A stretch of 64,000 nt of DNA, from the NCBI GenBank assembly GCA_045639325.1, contig JAZUCU010000015.1:1-64000 (forward strand), read 5' to 3'. This document shows, one piece after another, positions 14,772-21,909 of the stretch. The DNA is from RGIG8244 sp045639325. Its GTDB lineage: Bacteria; Verrucomicrobiota; Lentisphaeria; Victivallales; UBA1829. The first letter of the stretch is position 1. Every line of letters starts with the position of its first letter. The notes beneath the pieces are model-generated. The model saw only the letters and a list, made by a program, of their open reading frames with translations. It was not told where the DNA came from and ran no database searches. Made by a program: the position numbers and the translations under genes.

Positions 14772-15914
14772 ATGTCATTAAGTAGTCTGCACAGAGATTG
14801 GAGGGAAAGCTTTTGCCACCAGCATGAAAAAACTGAAGAAGAGGTGAAGTCCCTGTTGTTTAAGGGAGAATTAAGCAATAAAGAGTTTGAAACTTTGGTT
14901 GATTGTGCCAGACATTATCTTGAAGATTGGGTGTATTTTATTGATTACGGGAAGTTGTTTGCATCCTGTCCACGCTTGATTGAATGCTGCAACTGGACGA
15001 GGTTGGATGAATTATCCTGGGTGGATTTATTATCTCAAAAGCCGGAATTTGCCGAAAAATGTGATAAATGGAATAAATTTAAATGCATTTATTGGAGTAT
15101 GTTGTTGTGCAATCAGTTACAGTTTGCTGATAGATGCACAAAGTTTGACAAGTTTGATGGCAAGGCTTGGAGTTATCTGTTGCGAAGTCAGCCGCAATTT
15201 GCTGATAAATGCGATAAATGGAATAAGTTTAATAAAGAAGATTGGAGCTTCCTGTTAAGTGAGCAACCGCAATTTGCCGATAAGTGTGATAAATGGAACA
15301 AATTTTCTTCTTTGTGCTGGAGTGGTTTATTGCAAAATCAACCGCAATTTGCTGACAAATGCGATAAATGGGACAAGTTTAATAAAGTAGATTGGTGTTT
15401 CCTGTTAAGAAAACAACCGCAATTTGCCGCTAGATGCGATAAATGGAATCTGTTTCATGTCCACGAATGGCAATCGTTATTTCAAACCGGACGAGGAGAA
15501 TTTATAAAATATTGTAATTTAGAAACATTTACAGCATCTTCATGGTCATGGTTGCTTTGTTACCGACCTCAACTTGCAGAAAAGTGTAATAAATGGGATC
15601 ATTTTTCTTCTGAAGATTGGGCTCGCTTACTTTCAATACAACCTCAATTTGAAGATAAATGTGATTGCCGTAAATTAACAAACTACAATTGGAGTTTTCT
15701 GTTGTCATGTCGGCCACAGCTTGCAAAAAAATGCAAGAAAAGTACTGCGTTGGTTTATTTGCTTATGTTGAAACCACAGTGGATAGAATATTGCAACACT
15801 TCCTTTATCACCGAAAAAGGCAAAGCAAAAATTCTGGCAAAACATCCCGATCTGGCAAAGTATTTTAAGAACGCAGAGAAAAAAGTCGATAACAATCAAC
15901 CAGAATTATTTTAA
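14772..15914 (+). CDS. Tandem 25-residue repeat protein (W..LL...PQFA..C.KW..F)
   Basis: ATG follows GGAGGAATCAC. The 380 residues contain about nine to ten units of about 25 residues, with consensus DKWNKFNKEDWSFLLSEQPQ followed by FADKC. The conserved W, LL, P-Q-F and C spacing suggests a helical solenoid of the TPR/ankyrin kind, but the unit is not one I can name. A single related unit occurs in the DnaE-like protein at 6052 (FTENDWAELCLRNPSFLYHP). The inner units are nearly identical at DNA level, so the number could vary by recombination. It ends KVDNNQPELF, and the sequence of this end is repeated after the next gene. Confidence 0.8.
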   Translation: MSLSSLHRDWRESFCHQHEKTEEEVKSLLFKGELSNKEFETLVDCARHYLEDWVYFIDYGKLFASCPRLIECCNWTRLDELSWVDLLSQKPEFAEKCDKWNKFKCIYWSMLLCNQLQFADRCTKFDKFDGKAWSYLLRSQPQFADKCDKWNKFNKEDWSFLLSEQPQFADKCDKWNKFSSLCWSGLLQNQPQFADKCDKWDKFNKVDWCFLLRKQPQFAARCDKWNLFHVHEWQSLFQTGRGEFIKYCNLETFTASSWSWLLCYRPQLAEKCNKWDHFSSEDWARLLSIQPQFEDKCDCRKLTNYNWSFLLSCRPQLAKKCKKSTALVYLLMLKPQWIEYCNTSFITEKGKAKILAKHPDLAKYFKNAEKKVDNNQPELF

Positions 15915-15939
15915 TACCCAAACGAAAGGAAAAATCATG
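15873..15939 (+). repeat. Direct repeat, left of the third DUF262 gene
   Basis: This covers the last codons of the repeat-protein gene (…NNQPELF stop), the intergenic AATACCC(A/G)AACGAAAGGAAAAA and the next ATG. It matches 17812-17879 with few differences. Confidence 0.75.
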
Positions 15940-17823
15940 AAAACAATTTCTGAAATGTTTAACAACACCTATTTCCGGATTCCGGATTATCAACGCGGCT
16001 ATGCCTGGACGGATAAACAATTGTCCGAATTTTGGGATGACATTGAAGATCTCGCAGAAAATCAGCCGCATTATACCGGAACAATATTTGTTGAAGAGAT
16101 GAAAGAAGTTGCTCCGCAGGATCGTTGGCTTTTCAATGCCGGGAACTGTTTTTACAGTGTTGTCGATGGACAGCAGAGGTTGACAACAGTTTCCATACTG
16201 CTGTATGAATTGCTGAAAAAAGAAAGCACAGAATACAATGAAGTTCCTGTTGAAAAATTAATAGATCAATACATATTTACCTCAAATGCCTCCGGCAACA
16301 GCAGAGTATATCATTTTTCTTATTTGAATAACGAACAGAATGATTGTTTATTACGCAACATTTTTGAAGACAAGCAAATTATTTCCAAAAGCTCCAGTCT
16401 TACTGCATATGATCAGAATTTGTTAAACGCAAAGAATTTTTTTGCAGAAAAAATTTCCTGTTTGGATAAATCACAACGGGATATTTTATTCAAAAAAGTC
16501 TCAACAGCTTTGAAATTCGATTTTAAGGTGATTGATGATTGTCTTGATGTTCAGGCGGTGTTTGAAACAATGAACAATCGCGGCAAACCGTTGACGGTTC
16601 TGGAAAAACTGAAAAATCGCCTTATCTATATGAGTGAAAAATTGAATTGCGATTTTAACGACAAACAAATTCTCCGTAAAAATATCAATGATACCTGGGG
16701 ACTTATCTATTCCGAGTTAGCAAGAAATCCTGAAAATATTCTGGATGAAGATGATTTTCTTGCGGCCCATCTCTCACTTTACCGCCAGCCGACGGAATCC
16801 GTTTTTTCGCAGGAACAAGCAGAAATCAAAATATTCCAAATGTTCAGCAACAAACCGGAACAATACAAAGAAACAGTCGTTGATTTTGATAAAATCAACC
16901 ATTATGTGCACGATCTTGCTGAATTTGTTTCTTATTGGGTAAAGGCCAATAATCAGGAAAATTTGCTGTTGCAAAAAATCTATTTGTTAGATGCAAGCAA
17001 AGAGTTGAAAATATACATTTGTTCTTTATTCAAGGCATCCCGCGGTGAGATGCCGAATGAAGATTTGAGAACTCTTGAAAAAATTGTTTTCAGAGCCAAT
17101 ACTCCCCATGCCTGGCAGGGAAGAAATATACGGAGCTTTGCGTCATTGGCAAGAGACATCTATAAGGTTCCGGAAAGTTTACAAAGAACAAGAGACGAGT
17201 TGAATGAGGAATTAAGGAAAGAAATAAATCTTGAAATGATGGCAAACAGCTTTTCTTATCTTTTTACTTATGTCAGGGGAAGTATCGGTTTCCACAGGTG
17301 GCATGCGTTGAAATATTTGTTGTTTGAGTATGAGGAATATCTGCATGGATGCAAGTTTTCCCACGATGCACAAAAGATGTTTATCAAAAACTATCATCAG
17401 ACTGCGATTGAACATATCATGCCGCGCAATCTTACATTCTGGCAAAAAGAAAGTAATGATTTCCTGCAGGGGTTTGCTGATGACCAAAGGGTATTTGCAA
17501 CAAACATACTCGTTAATTCCTTGGGAAATTTGACTATTTTGGGCGATAGTAAAAATTCTTCAGTAAGCAATAGTTCGTGGAACGAAAAAAGAGAACGTTA
17601 TCGTACCGGCTCATTTAATGAAATTGAAATTTCTGAAAATGAAACATGGAATAAACAGCAAATATGGGAACGCGGAAAACGGATAATGGAGTTTTTGCTT
17701 TATGAAAAACTCGGTATTCCGCAAAATTCTCTTGCACAAGATGAATTGGAAAAATCCTTGTTTTACTCTTCTGAGTATTATTATAAAACCGGTTTTGCCG
17801 CATCGCAAGAAGCAGAGAAATAA
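15937..17823 (+). CDS. DUF262-DUF1524 (GmrSD-type) protein, complete
   Basis: The full GmrSD architecture is present in 628 residues. DUF262 motifs are IPDYQRGYAW (about 12-21), VDGQQRLTTVS (about 75-85) and TMNNRGKPLTVLEKLKNRL. The C-terminal DUF1524 HNH-like nuclease has AIEHIMPRN (about 489-497), LGNLTILGDSKNSSVSN (about 528-544) and W...R/ER.. helices. Known relatives cut modified phage DNA using an NTP. AACGAAAGGAAAAATC provides the ribosome binding site. The gene is bounded on both sides by copies of the same 65-bp sequence, so it looks like an inserted or duplicated cassette in the P5 operon. Confidence 0.9.
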   Translation: MKTISEMFNNTYFRIPDYQRGYAWTDKQLSEFWDDIEDLAENQPHYTGTIFVEEMKEVAPQDRWLFNAGNCFYSVVDGQQRLTTVSILLYELLKKESTEYNEVPVEKLIDQYIFTSNASGNSRVYHFSYLNNEQNDCLLRNIFEDKQIISKSSSLTAYDQNLLNAKNFFAEKISCLDKSQRDILFKKVSTALKFDFKVIDDCLDVQAVFETMNNRGKPLTVLEKLKNRLIYMSEKLNCDFNDKQILRKNINDTWGLIYSELARNPENILDEDDFLAAHLSLYRQPTESVFSQEQAEIKIFQMFSNKPEQYKETVVDFDKINHYVHDLAEFVSYWVKANNQENLLLQKIYLLDASKELKIYICSLFKASRGEMPNEDLRTLEKIVFRANTPHAWQGRNIRSFASLARDIYKVPESLQRTRDELNEELRKEINLEMMANSFSYLFTYVRGSIGFHRWHALKYLLFEYEEYLHGCKFSHDAQKMFIKNYHQTAIEHIMPRNLTFWQKESNDFLQGFADDQRVFATNILVNSLGNLTILGDSKNSSVSNSSWNEKRERYRTGSFNEIEISENETWNKQQIWERGKRIMEFLLYEKLGIPQNSLAQDELEKSLFYSSEYYYKTGFAASQEAEK

Positions 17824-17879
17824 GCAGAGAACAATCAACCGGAGTTATTTTAATACCCGAACGAAAGGAAAAAATTATG
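17812..17879 (+). repeat. Direct repeat, right of the third DUF262 gene
   Basis: After the TAA of the DUF262 gene the same frame would read AENNQPELF and then stop, a relic of the tail of the repeat-protein gene (KVDNNQPELF), followed by the same AATACCCGAACGAAAGGAAAAA spacer and an ATG. It duplicates 15873-15939. Confidence 0.75.
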
Positions 17880-18113
17880 GCGAAAACATTAACTGGTATT
17901 TTCAGCGGATCCCAAATGAAGGAAGTTTGCGCAACCTGCCAATTCTGGGATTGCGACAGTCGGGAAATCGGTTACAACGGCAGAAATCAAAGTGAAATCG
18001 CCGTTGACGCGGCGTATCACCGTACTTGCGGCTGTTCTATCGCCCGCATCAAAAAAGTTGCCCATCTGAACAGTTCCTGCCCCAAATGGAAAAAGTGGGT
18101 CAATCTGGATTAA
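17877..18113 (+). CDS. Small Cys-rich, probable zinc-binding protein
   Basis: A 78-residue protein with ATG after GAAAGGAAAAAATT. CATCQFWDCD near residue 18, CGCS near 52 and a final C (SSCPKWKKW) give five to six Cys in a zinc-ribbon-like layout. CxxCQFW recalls CLICQHW in the 9120 protein of the same island. No enzymatic motif is seen. It may be an accessory subunit or small regulator in the P5 operon. Its 5' flank is the repeat that bounds the DUF262 cassette. Confidence 0.7.
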   Translation: MAKTLTGIFSGSQMKEVCATCQFWDCDSREIGYNGRNQSEIAVDAAYHRTCGCSIARIKKVAHLNSSCPKWKKWVNLD

Positions 18114-18134
18114 TTTTCATCAGGAGATATTATC

Positions 18135-18245
18135 ATGGCTGTAGATAGATACACCGGTAAATATAATTACTATAACGACTACGAAGTTAAAGACTTTTAC
18201 ATTAGAGTAGATGCGGAATGGTTTGCATTTAAGTCAGAAAAATGA
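18135..18245 (+). CDS. 36-residue Tyr-rich peptide
   Basis: ATG 18135 follows CAGGAGATATTATC, a good ribosome binding site, and the frame ends TGA 18243-18245. The peptide begins MAVDRYTGKYNYYNDYEVKD and ends AWF-type aromatic then basic residues: about one third of it is Y, F or W. It has no signal or membrane helix. It is the last frame before a strong terminator, 21 bp after the Cys-rich gene. Its size and position suggest a small antitoxin, chaperone or inhibitor, but this is unproven. Confidence 0.55.
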   Translation: MAVDRYTGKYNYYNDYEVKDFYIRVDAEWFAFKSEK

Positions 18246-18269
18246 TCCATAAACAGCTTGTTGACACAT

Positions 18270-18311
18270 GGGATATTGGCAGAATTAAAAATGTCAATAT
18301 CCCTTTTTTTT
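18270..18311 (+). terminator. Rho-independent terminator ending the P5 operon
   Basis: GGGATATTG (18270-18278) pairs exactly with CAATATCCC (18295-18303), followed by eight T. It closes the island's last transcription unit. Confidence 0.9.
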
Positions 18312-18353
18312 CATAAGTTCGCGATTGTGAGATATAAAGACATTCGAAGCGTT

Positions 18354-18412
18354 GACCATAACTCATTAACTTGCGACCATTTGAGTTTAAGAGAAAAATT
18401 CCGAATCAAACG
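18354..18412 (+). repeat. Right copy of island-flanking direct repeat
   Basis: This aligns with 622-680 in the same orientation, with shared ACCATAA, CATTAACT, ACCATTTGAG and TTAAGA. It lies 43 bp after the last terminator of the island and before the sigma-70 promoter of the sugar regulator. Confidence 0.6.
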
Positions 18413-18552
18413 AAAATGCCCGATCATTTTTTTGCTCTGAAAGCTCACTTCCAGTTTTGTAATACGGAATGCAAAGTACACGATTTCCGGGTGTGCGTTT
18501 ACTTTTTCAATTATCAATCCTTATTAAATATAGATTTTTTTCAGAAATGCTC

Positions 18553-18581
18553 TTGACATAATTACAATAATGTGATATAGT
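18553..18581 (+). promoter_or_regulatory. Sigma-70 promoter of the sugar regulator operon
   Basis: TTGACA (18553-18558), 17-bp spacer, TATAGT (18576-18581). The start site falls near 18588, next to the palindrome AGCTAGC (near 18597), a possible operator for autoregulation. The ribosome binding site is AAGGAG at 18609-18614. Confidence 0.75.
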
Positions 18582-18623
18582 ATCGTTAAAAACATAGCTA
18601 GCCAAGTAAGGAGCATTTAAAAA

Positions 18624-19667
18624 ATGCCAATTGGATATACAGAAATTGCGAATGAAATCGCTGCCGGAATCCGGGACGGTCAGTACCCTGACACCCTGCC
18701 GTCGATCCACACGCTTGCAGGGATGTTCAAAGTCTGCCCCGCAACGGTGAAACGGGTGATTTCTCAGCTGCGGGATTGGGATCTTGTTTCCGGTGAACAG
18801 GGCAGATGTGTGCGTGTCAACCCCAAAGCTGCAGGCAATCCTTATTTCCATAAAAATGTTGTGATTATCGCGAACCTGACAACCATCTCAAACAAGCTTT
18901 ATTCAAAGATCATTCAGGAACTGAATGCGGCTCTGGACGAATACCATGTCTGTCTGCATCTGTTCATCTCGGCAGATCAGTTCCGGGAATGTGGATTCAA
19001 GCCGGACTGCATCGTGGCTGTAGGAATCAACGTTTCCCAAGAACTGGAAAAATATTGTCCGGAAAACAAAATCATCAAGCTGAATCTTCCGGAAAATGGT
19101 TTTCACGGGATTGCAACCGACAACCGGAAAGCCGGCTATGAAGCGCTCCGTTATCTTGCCGAAGATTGCGGACATCGTCACATCGGTGTAATGAGCACGC
19201 AGCTGAATTACGATTACGGCTGTTTTTATCAGCGTCAGCTAGGTATTATGGACTATGTAAAAGCGCATCCGGAAATCAAACTTTCCGTGGTGGAACTGGA
19301 CGAGGATCCGGAAAATACAGCAGCACATAGACCTGGGGTTGAAGAGCTGATGCAGAAAGATCCGGAAATCACTGCGATTTTTGCGACATGTGACCTTTTC
19401 GCTCTGGGAATTTATTCTTATGCGAAAGATCATGCCCGGAACATTCCGGATGATCTTTCTGTTCTCGGGTTCGACGATCAGCTTTTTGCCTCGCTGATGA
19501 ATCCGCCGCTCTCCACCTTTTTAGAAAGTGCAAAAGAGCTCGGCGACTATCTGATCAAACTGGTTCTGGAAGTTTTGCAGAATCCGGACAAATCAGTACA
19601 GAATACATTTGTCTCGCCAAAAATGGTTTGCAGAGGCAGCGTAACGAAAAGAAGAGGTTGTTTATGA
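18624..19667 (+). CDS. GntR-HTH / LacI-type sensor transcription regulator
   Basis: The 347 residues combine a GntR-type winged HTH (YTEIANEIAAGIRDGQYPDT and LPSIHTLAGMFKVCPATVKR, residues about 5-65) with a LacI/periplasmic-binding-type sensor domain (about 75-340; NKLYSKIIQEL, AGYEALRYLAEDCGHRHIGV, and ALGIYSYAKDHARNIPDDLS with VLGFDD). This is the architecture of AraR-like sugar regulators. A repressor of the glycoside-hydrolase genes just downstream is likely, with a sugar as inducer. Its stop overlaps the next ATG (ATGA), so it is co-transcribed with its probable targets. Confidence 0.9.
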   Translation: MPIGYTEIANEIAAGIRDGQYPDTLPSIHTLAGMFKVCPATVKRVISQLRDWDLVSGEQGRCVRVNPKAAGNPYFHKNVVIIANLTTISNKLYSKIIQELNAALDEYHVCLHLFISADQFRECGFKPDCIVAVGINVSQELEKYCPENKIIKLNLPENGFHGIATDNRKAGYEALRYLAEDCGHRHIGVMSTQLNYDYGCFYQRQLGIMDYVKAHPEIKLSVVELDEDPENTAAHRPGVEELMQKDPEITAIFATCDLFALGIYSYAKDHARNIPDDLSVLGFDDQLFASLMNPPLSTFLESAKELGDYLIKLVLEVLQNPDKSVQNTFVSPKMVCRGSVTKRRGCL

Positions 19668-21895
19668 TAGATTTATCCAACTTTATGCAACAGGCACTTT
19701 CTGCTTCAATCACTTTTACATTTATGACAGGATCATCGCTTTCCGCACAGCAGATTTCTCCGGAAAAGCTGGTGAGACATTATCAACCGTCAAAGGAAAA
19801 TGTCAGCTATTGTGCTCCGGTAATTTCCAACGGGACACTCTACACACAGCTTGACATTTCCGGAACGCAGAAGCAGAACGTCCGCTATACCAATCACGGG
19901 AAACGCGCCACCCGTCTCGACCTGACTCCGGGCGTTTATCTTGCCGGACGGCGTTACGACACTTTGTTGCGGGATTTGATTCCGTTCGGCTACTTTGAAG
20001 ACAGCTGTTCTGCCGGGAAAAAAGAGTTCGGCAATGCAAAAGATTCCGGACAAATCCTTGATCTCGGCAATGGATCCACCGGATGCCGGAATACGTTCGA
20101 AAACGGTTCAACCATTGATACCCATGCGTTTGTTCACCACGATTATCCCATGCTGGCTGTCCGGAAGAAATTCTCCGGCATGCCTGCAGATTCCACTTAC
20201 CGTTTCGACTATTATTACGCTTCTGCGGGAACAGAACGGAAACCGGTCAGATGGAGCAATTTCACCATCAAACCGCTGTCCGACGGTAACGGGGCTGAAA
20301 TCTGTTATCAGATCGAAGGAGTCAAGACTTCATTGCAGGGAGCGGTAACGATTCTCTGTCCAACCGCAAAACCGGAAATTGAAATCGACGGCTGCCGTGT
20401 CTCTCTGTTATTCAAAAACGTACCGGAAACGCTGGATTTCTTCATGCTTTACACCGATTCTTACGGAGAAAATGACTGGCAGCAGGAACAGAAAACCCTG
20501 ATTGAAAAAGCCGGCACAAAGAAATTTACCGGACTTTTTGCGGATCATGCGGAACAATGGAAAAATTTCTGGAACGGTTTCGACATCGAGCTGCCCGACA
20601 AGAAAATGCAGGATGTGTTTTACAGTGCTGTCTATAACCTGAAATGCACCTCCACTCCATGGGGCGTTCCTGTGGGAGTTCATCCGTACAGTTGGAACGG
20701 AAATTATTTCGGATTCAATCTGTTCACCTCGCTGTTCTGCATGATCAATGACCGGAAAGCAGCGGCAAGGATTCCGCAGTTCCGGTTCAACACGCTGAAA
20801 AATGCCATTGACCGCACAACGAACTGGAGTTATTCCTCCGGAGCAAAATATCCGTGGCAATCCGATGAAGAAGGATTCTACGAATGTTCTTCGCCGGGCG
20901 TTTGGAATGACCATATATTCCACATGGGCAATATTGCGCTGGAGGCATGGGAATATTACCGCTATACCGGCGATAAAGAATTTTTGCAGAAAGTATCTTA
21001 TCCGGTCATCCGGAAATGTGCGGAATTTTTCATCCGTCAATCCATTTATAAAGTGGAAGGCGGCAAAATCATCGTCGGCAAATGCTGCGATCTGGAACGG
21101 TTGGGAACAGCCAGAGAAAATGCGTTTCTGACCACATGCTCCGTGATCTGCACACTGGATATTGCTGTGAAAGCTGCAGAATTTCTTGGGGAAGACAAAG
21201 ATTTTGTGGAAGAGTGGCGCACAACGGCGACAGAACTCCGCAAAACTCTGCCGTCTGACGGAGAAAAATATATTCCATTCCCCGGTTGTCCCGAACGCAG
21301 TATAGGCGTATTCGGCGGACTTTATCCCTATCCGGTTCTTCCGGCAGACGATCCGAAGCAGTTGGCTGCGATCAGAGATTATACCGGTAGTGCAACAGAA
21401 GCGGGAAACATGTATCCTTACGGGAAAAACATCTGCACCTGGTATGCTTCCTGGGTTGCCAACGGCATGATCCGCCTGAACAATGCAGAAAAAGCAGTGG
21501 ATTATCTTCAGAAAGCATCGGTTTCCACGGGTGCGTTCGATATTATTTATGAAATCAACGAACCGGGCATTTTTGTCAGTCATCCGTGGTGTTCCGCACC
21601 TCCGGGCTGCTATGTTCAGGGAATTCTGGAACTGCTCTGCCGGGGCAAAAAAGAGACTTTGATTCTTTGCGGCGGATCGAAAAAAATCTGGAAAGATGTG
21701 AGTTTCAAACTTCAAGCGCCGGATGATCTTACAGTTACACTGAAAATCAGCAATGGAACGCTTGAACATCTTGCGCTGAAAGCTGGAAAGAATTACAGCG
21801 GCAAAATCCGGAATGTGAAAGTTTCCGGAAAAGTTCTGACACTGAAAATTAAACCGGGCGAAACTGTCACTTTGGCTTCCGCCGGAAATAAATAG
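19664..21895 (+). CDS. (alpha/alpha)6-barrel glycosidase, GH65/GH95-like
   Basis: A 743-residue protein. The N-terminal 300 residues look like a beta-sandwich (YCAPVISNGTLYTQLDISGT at its start). The rest shows the helical glycosidase core with SWNGNYFGFNLFTSLFCM, WNDHIFHMGNIALEAWEYYR, DKEFLQKVSYPVIRKCAEFF and CSAPPGCYVQGILEL, as in six-hairpin enzymes of families GH65, GH95 and relatives. A hydrophobic stretch ending SSLSAQQ near residue 30 may be a signal peptide. The exact family and substrate are not decided here. It is coupled to the regulator gene and begins a run of carbohydrate-active genes. Confidence 0.75.
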   Translation: MIDLSNFMQQALSASITFTFMTGSSLSAQQISPEKLVRHYQPSKENVSYCAPVISNGTLYTQLDISGTQKQNVRYTNHGKRATRLDLTPGVYLAGRRYDTLLRDLIPFGYFEDSCSAGKKEFGNAKDSGQILDLGNGSTGCRNTFENGSTIDTHAFVHHDYPMLAVRKKFSGMPADSTYRFDYYYASAGTERKPVRWSNFTIKPLSDGNGAEICYQIEGVKTSLQGAVTILCPTAKPEIEIDGCRVSLLFKNVPETLDFFMLYTDSYGENDWQQEQKTLIEKAGTKKFTGLFADHAEQWKNFWNGFDIELPDKKMQDVFYSAVYNLKCTSTPWGVPVGVHPYSWNGNYFGFNLFTSLFCMINDRKAAARIPQFRFNTLKNAIDRTTNWSYSSGAKYPWQSDEEGFYECSSPGVWNDHIFHMGNIALEAWEYYRYTGDKEFLQKVSYPVIRKCAEFFIRQSIYKVEGGKIIVGKCCDLERLGTARENAFLTTCSVICTLDIAVKAAEFLGEDKDFVEEWRTTATELRKTLPSDGEKYIPFPGCPERSIGVFGGLYPYPVLPADDPKQLAAIRDYTGSATEAGNMYPYGKNICTWYASWVANGMIRLNNAEKAVDYLQKASVSTGAFDIIYEINEPGIFVSHPWCSAPPGCYVQGILELLCRGKKETLILCGGSKKIWKDVSFKLQAPDDLTVTLKISNGTLEHLALKAGKNYSGKIRNVKVSGKVLTLKIKPGETVTLASAGNK

Positions 21896-21909
21896 AAAGG
21901 AATTACAGT

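Noticed and set aside
858..18311. Prophage origin of the island
   Set aside because: No capsid, tail, terminase, lysis or integrase gene is present; only a recombinase-type remnant lies outside.
19628..19663. Upstream start of the six-hairpin glycosidase at 19628
   Set aside because: Lies inside the regulator gene; ATG 19664 overlaps the regulator stop in the common ATGA manner.
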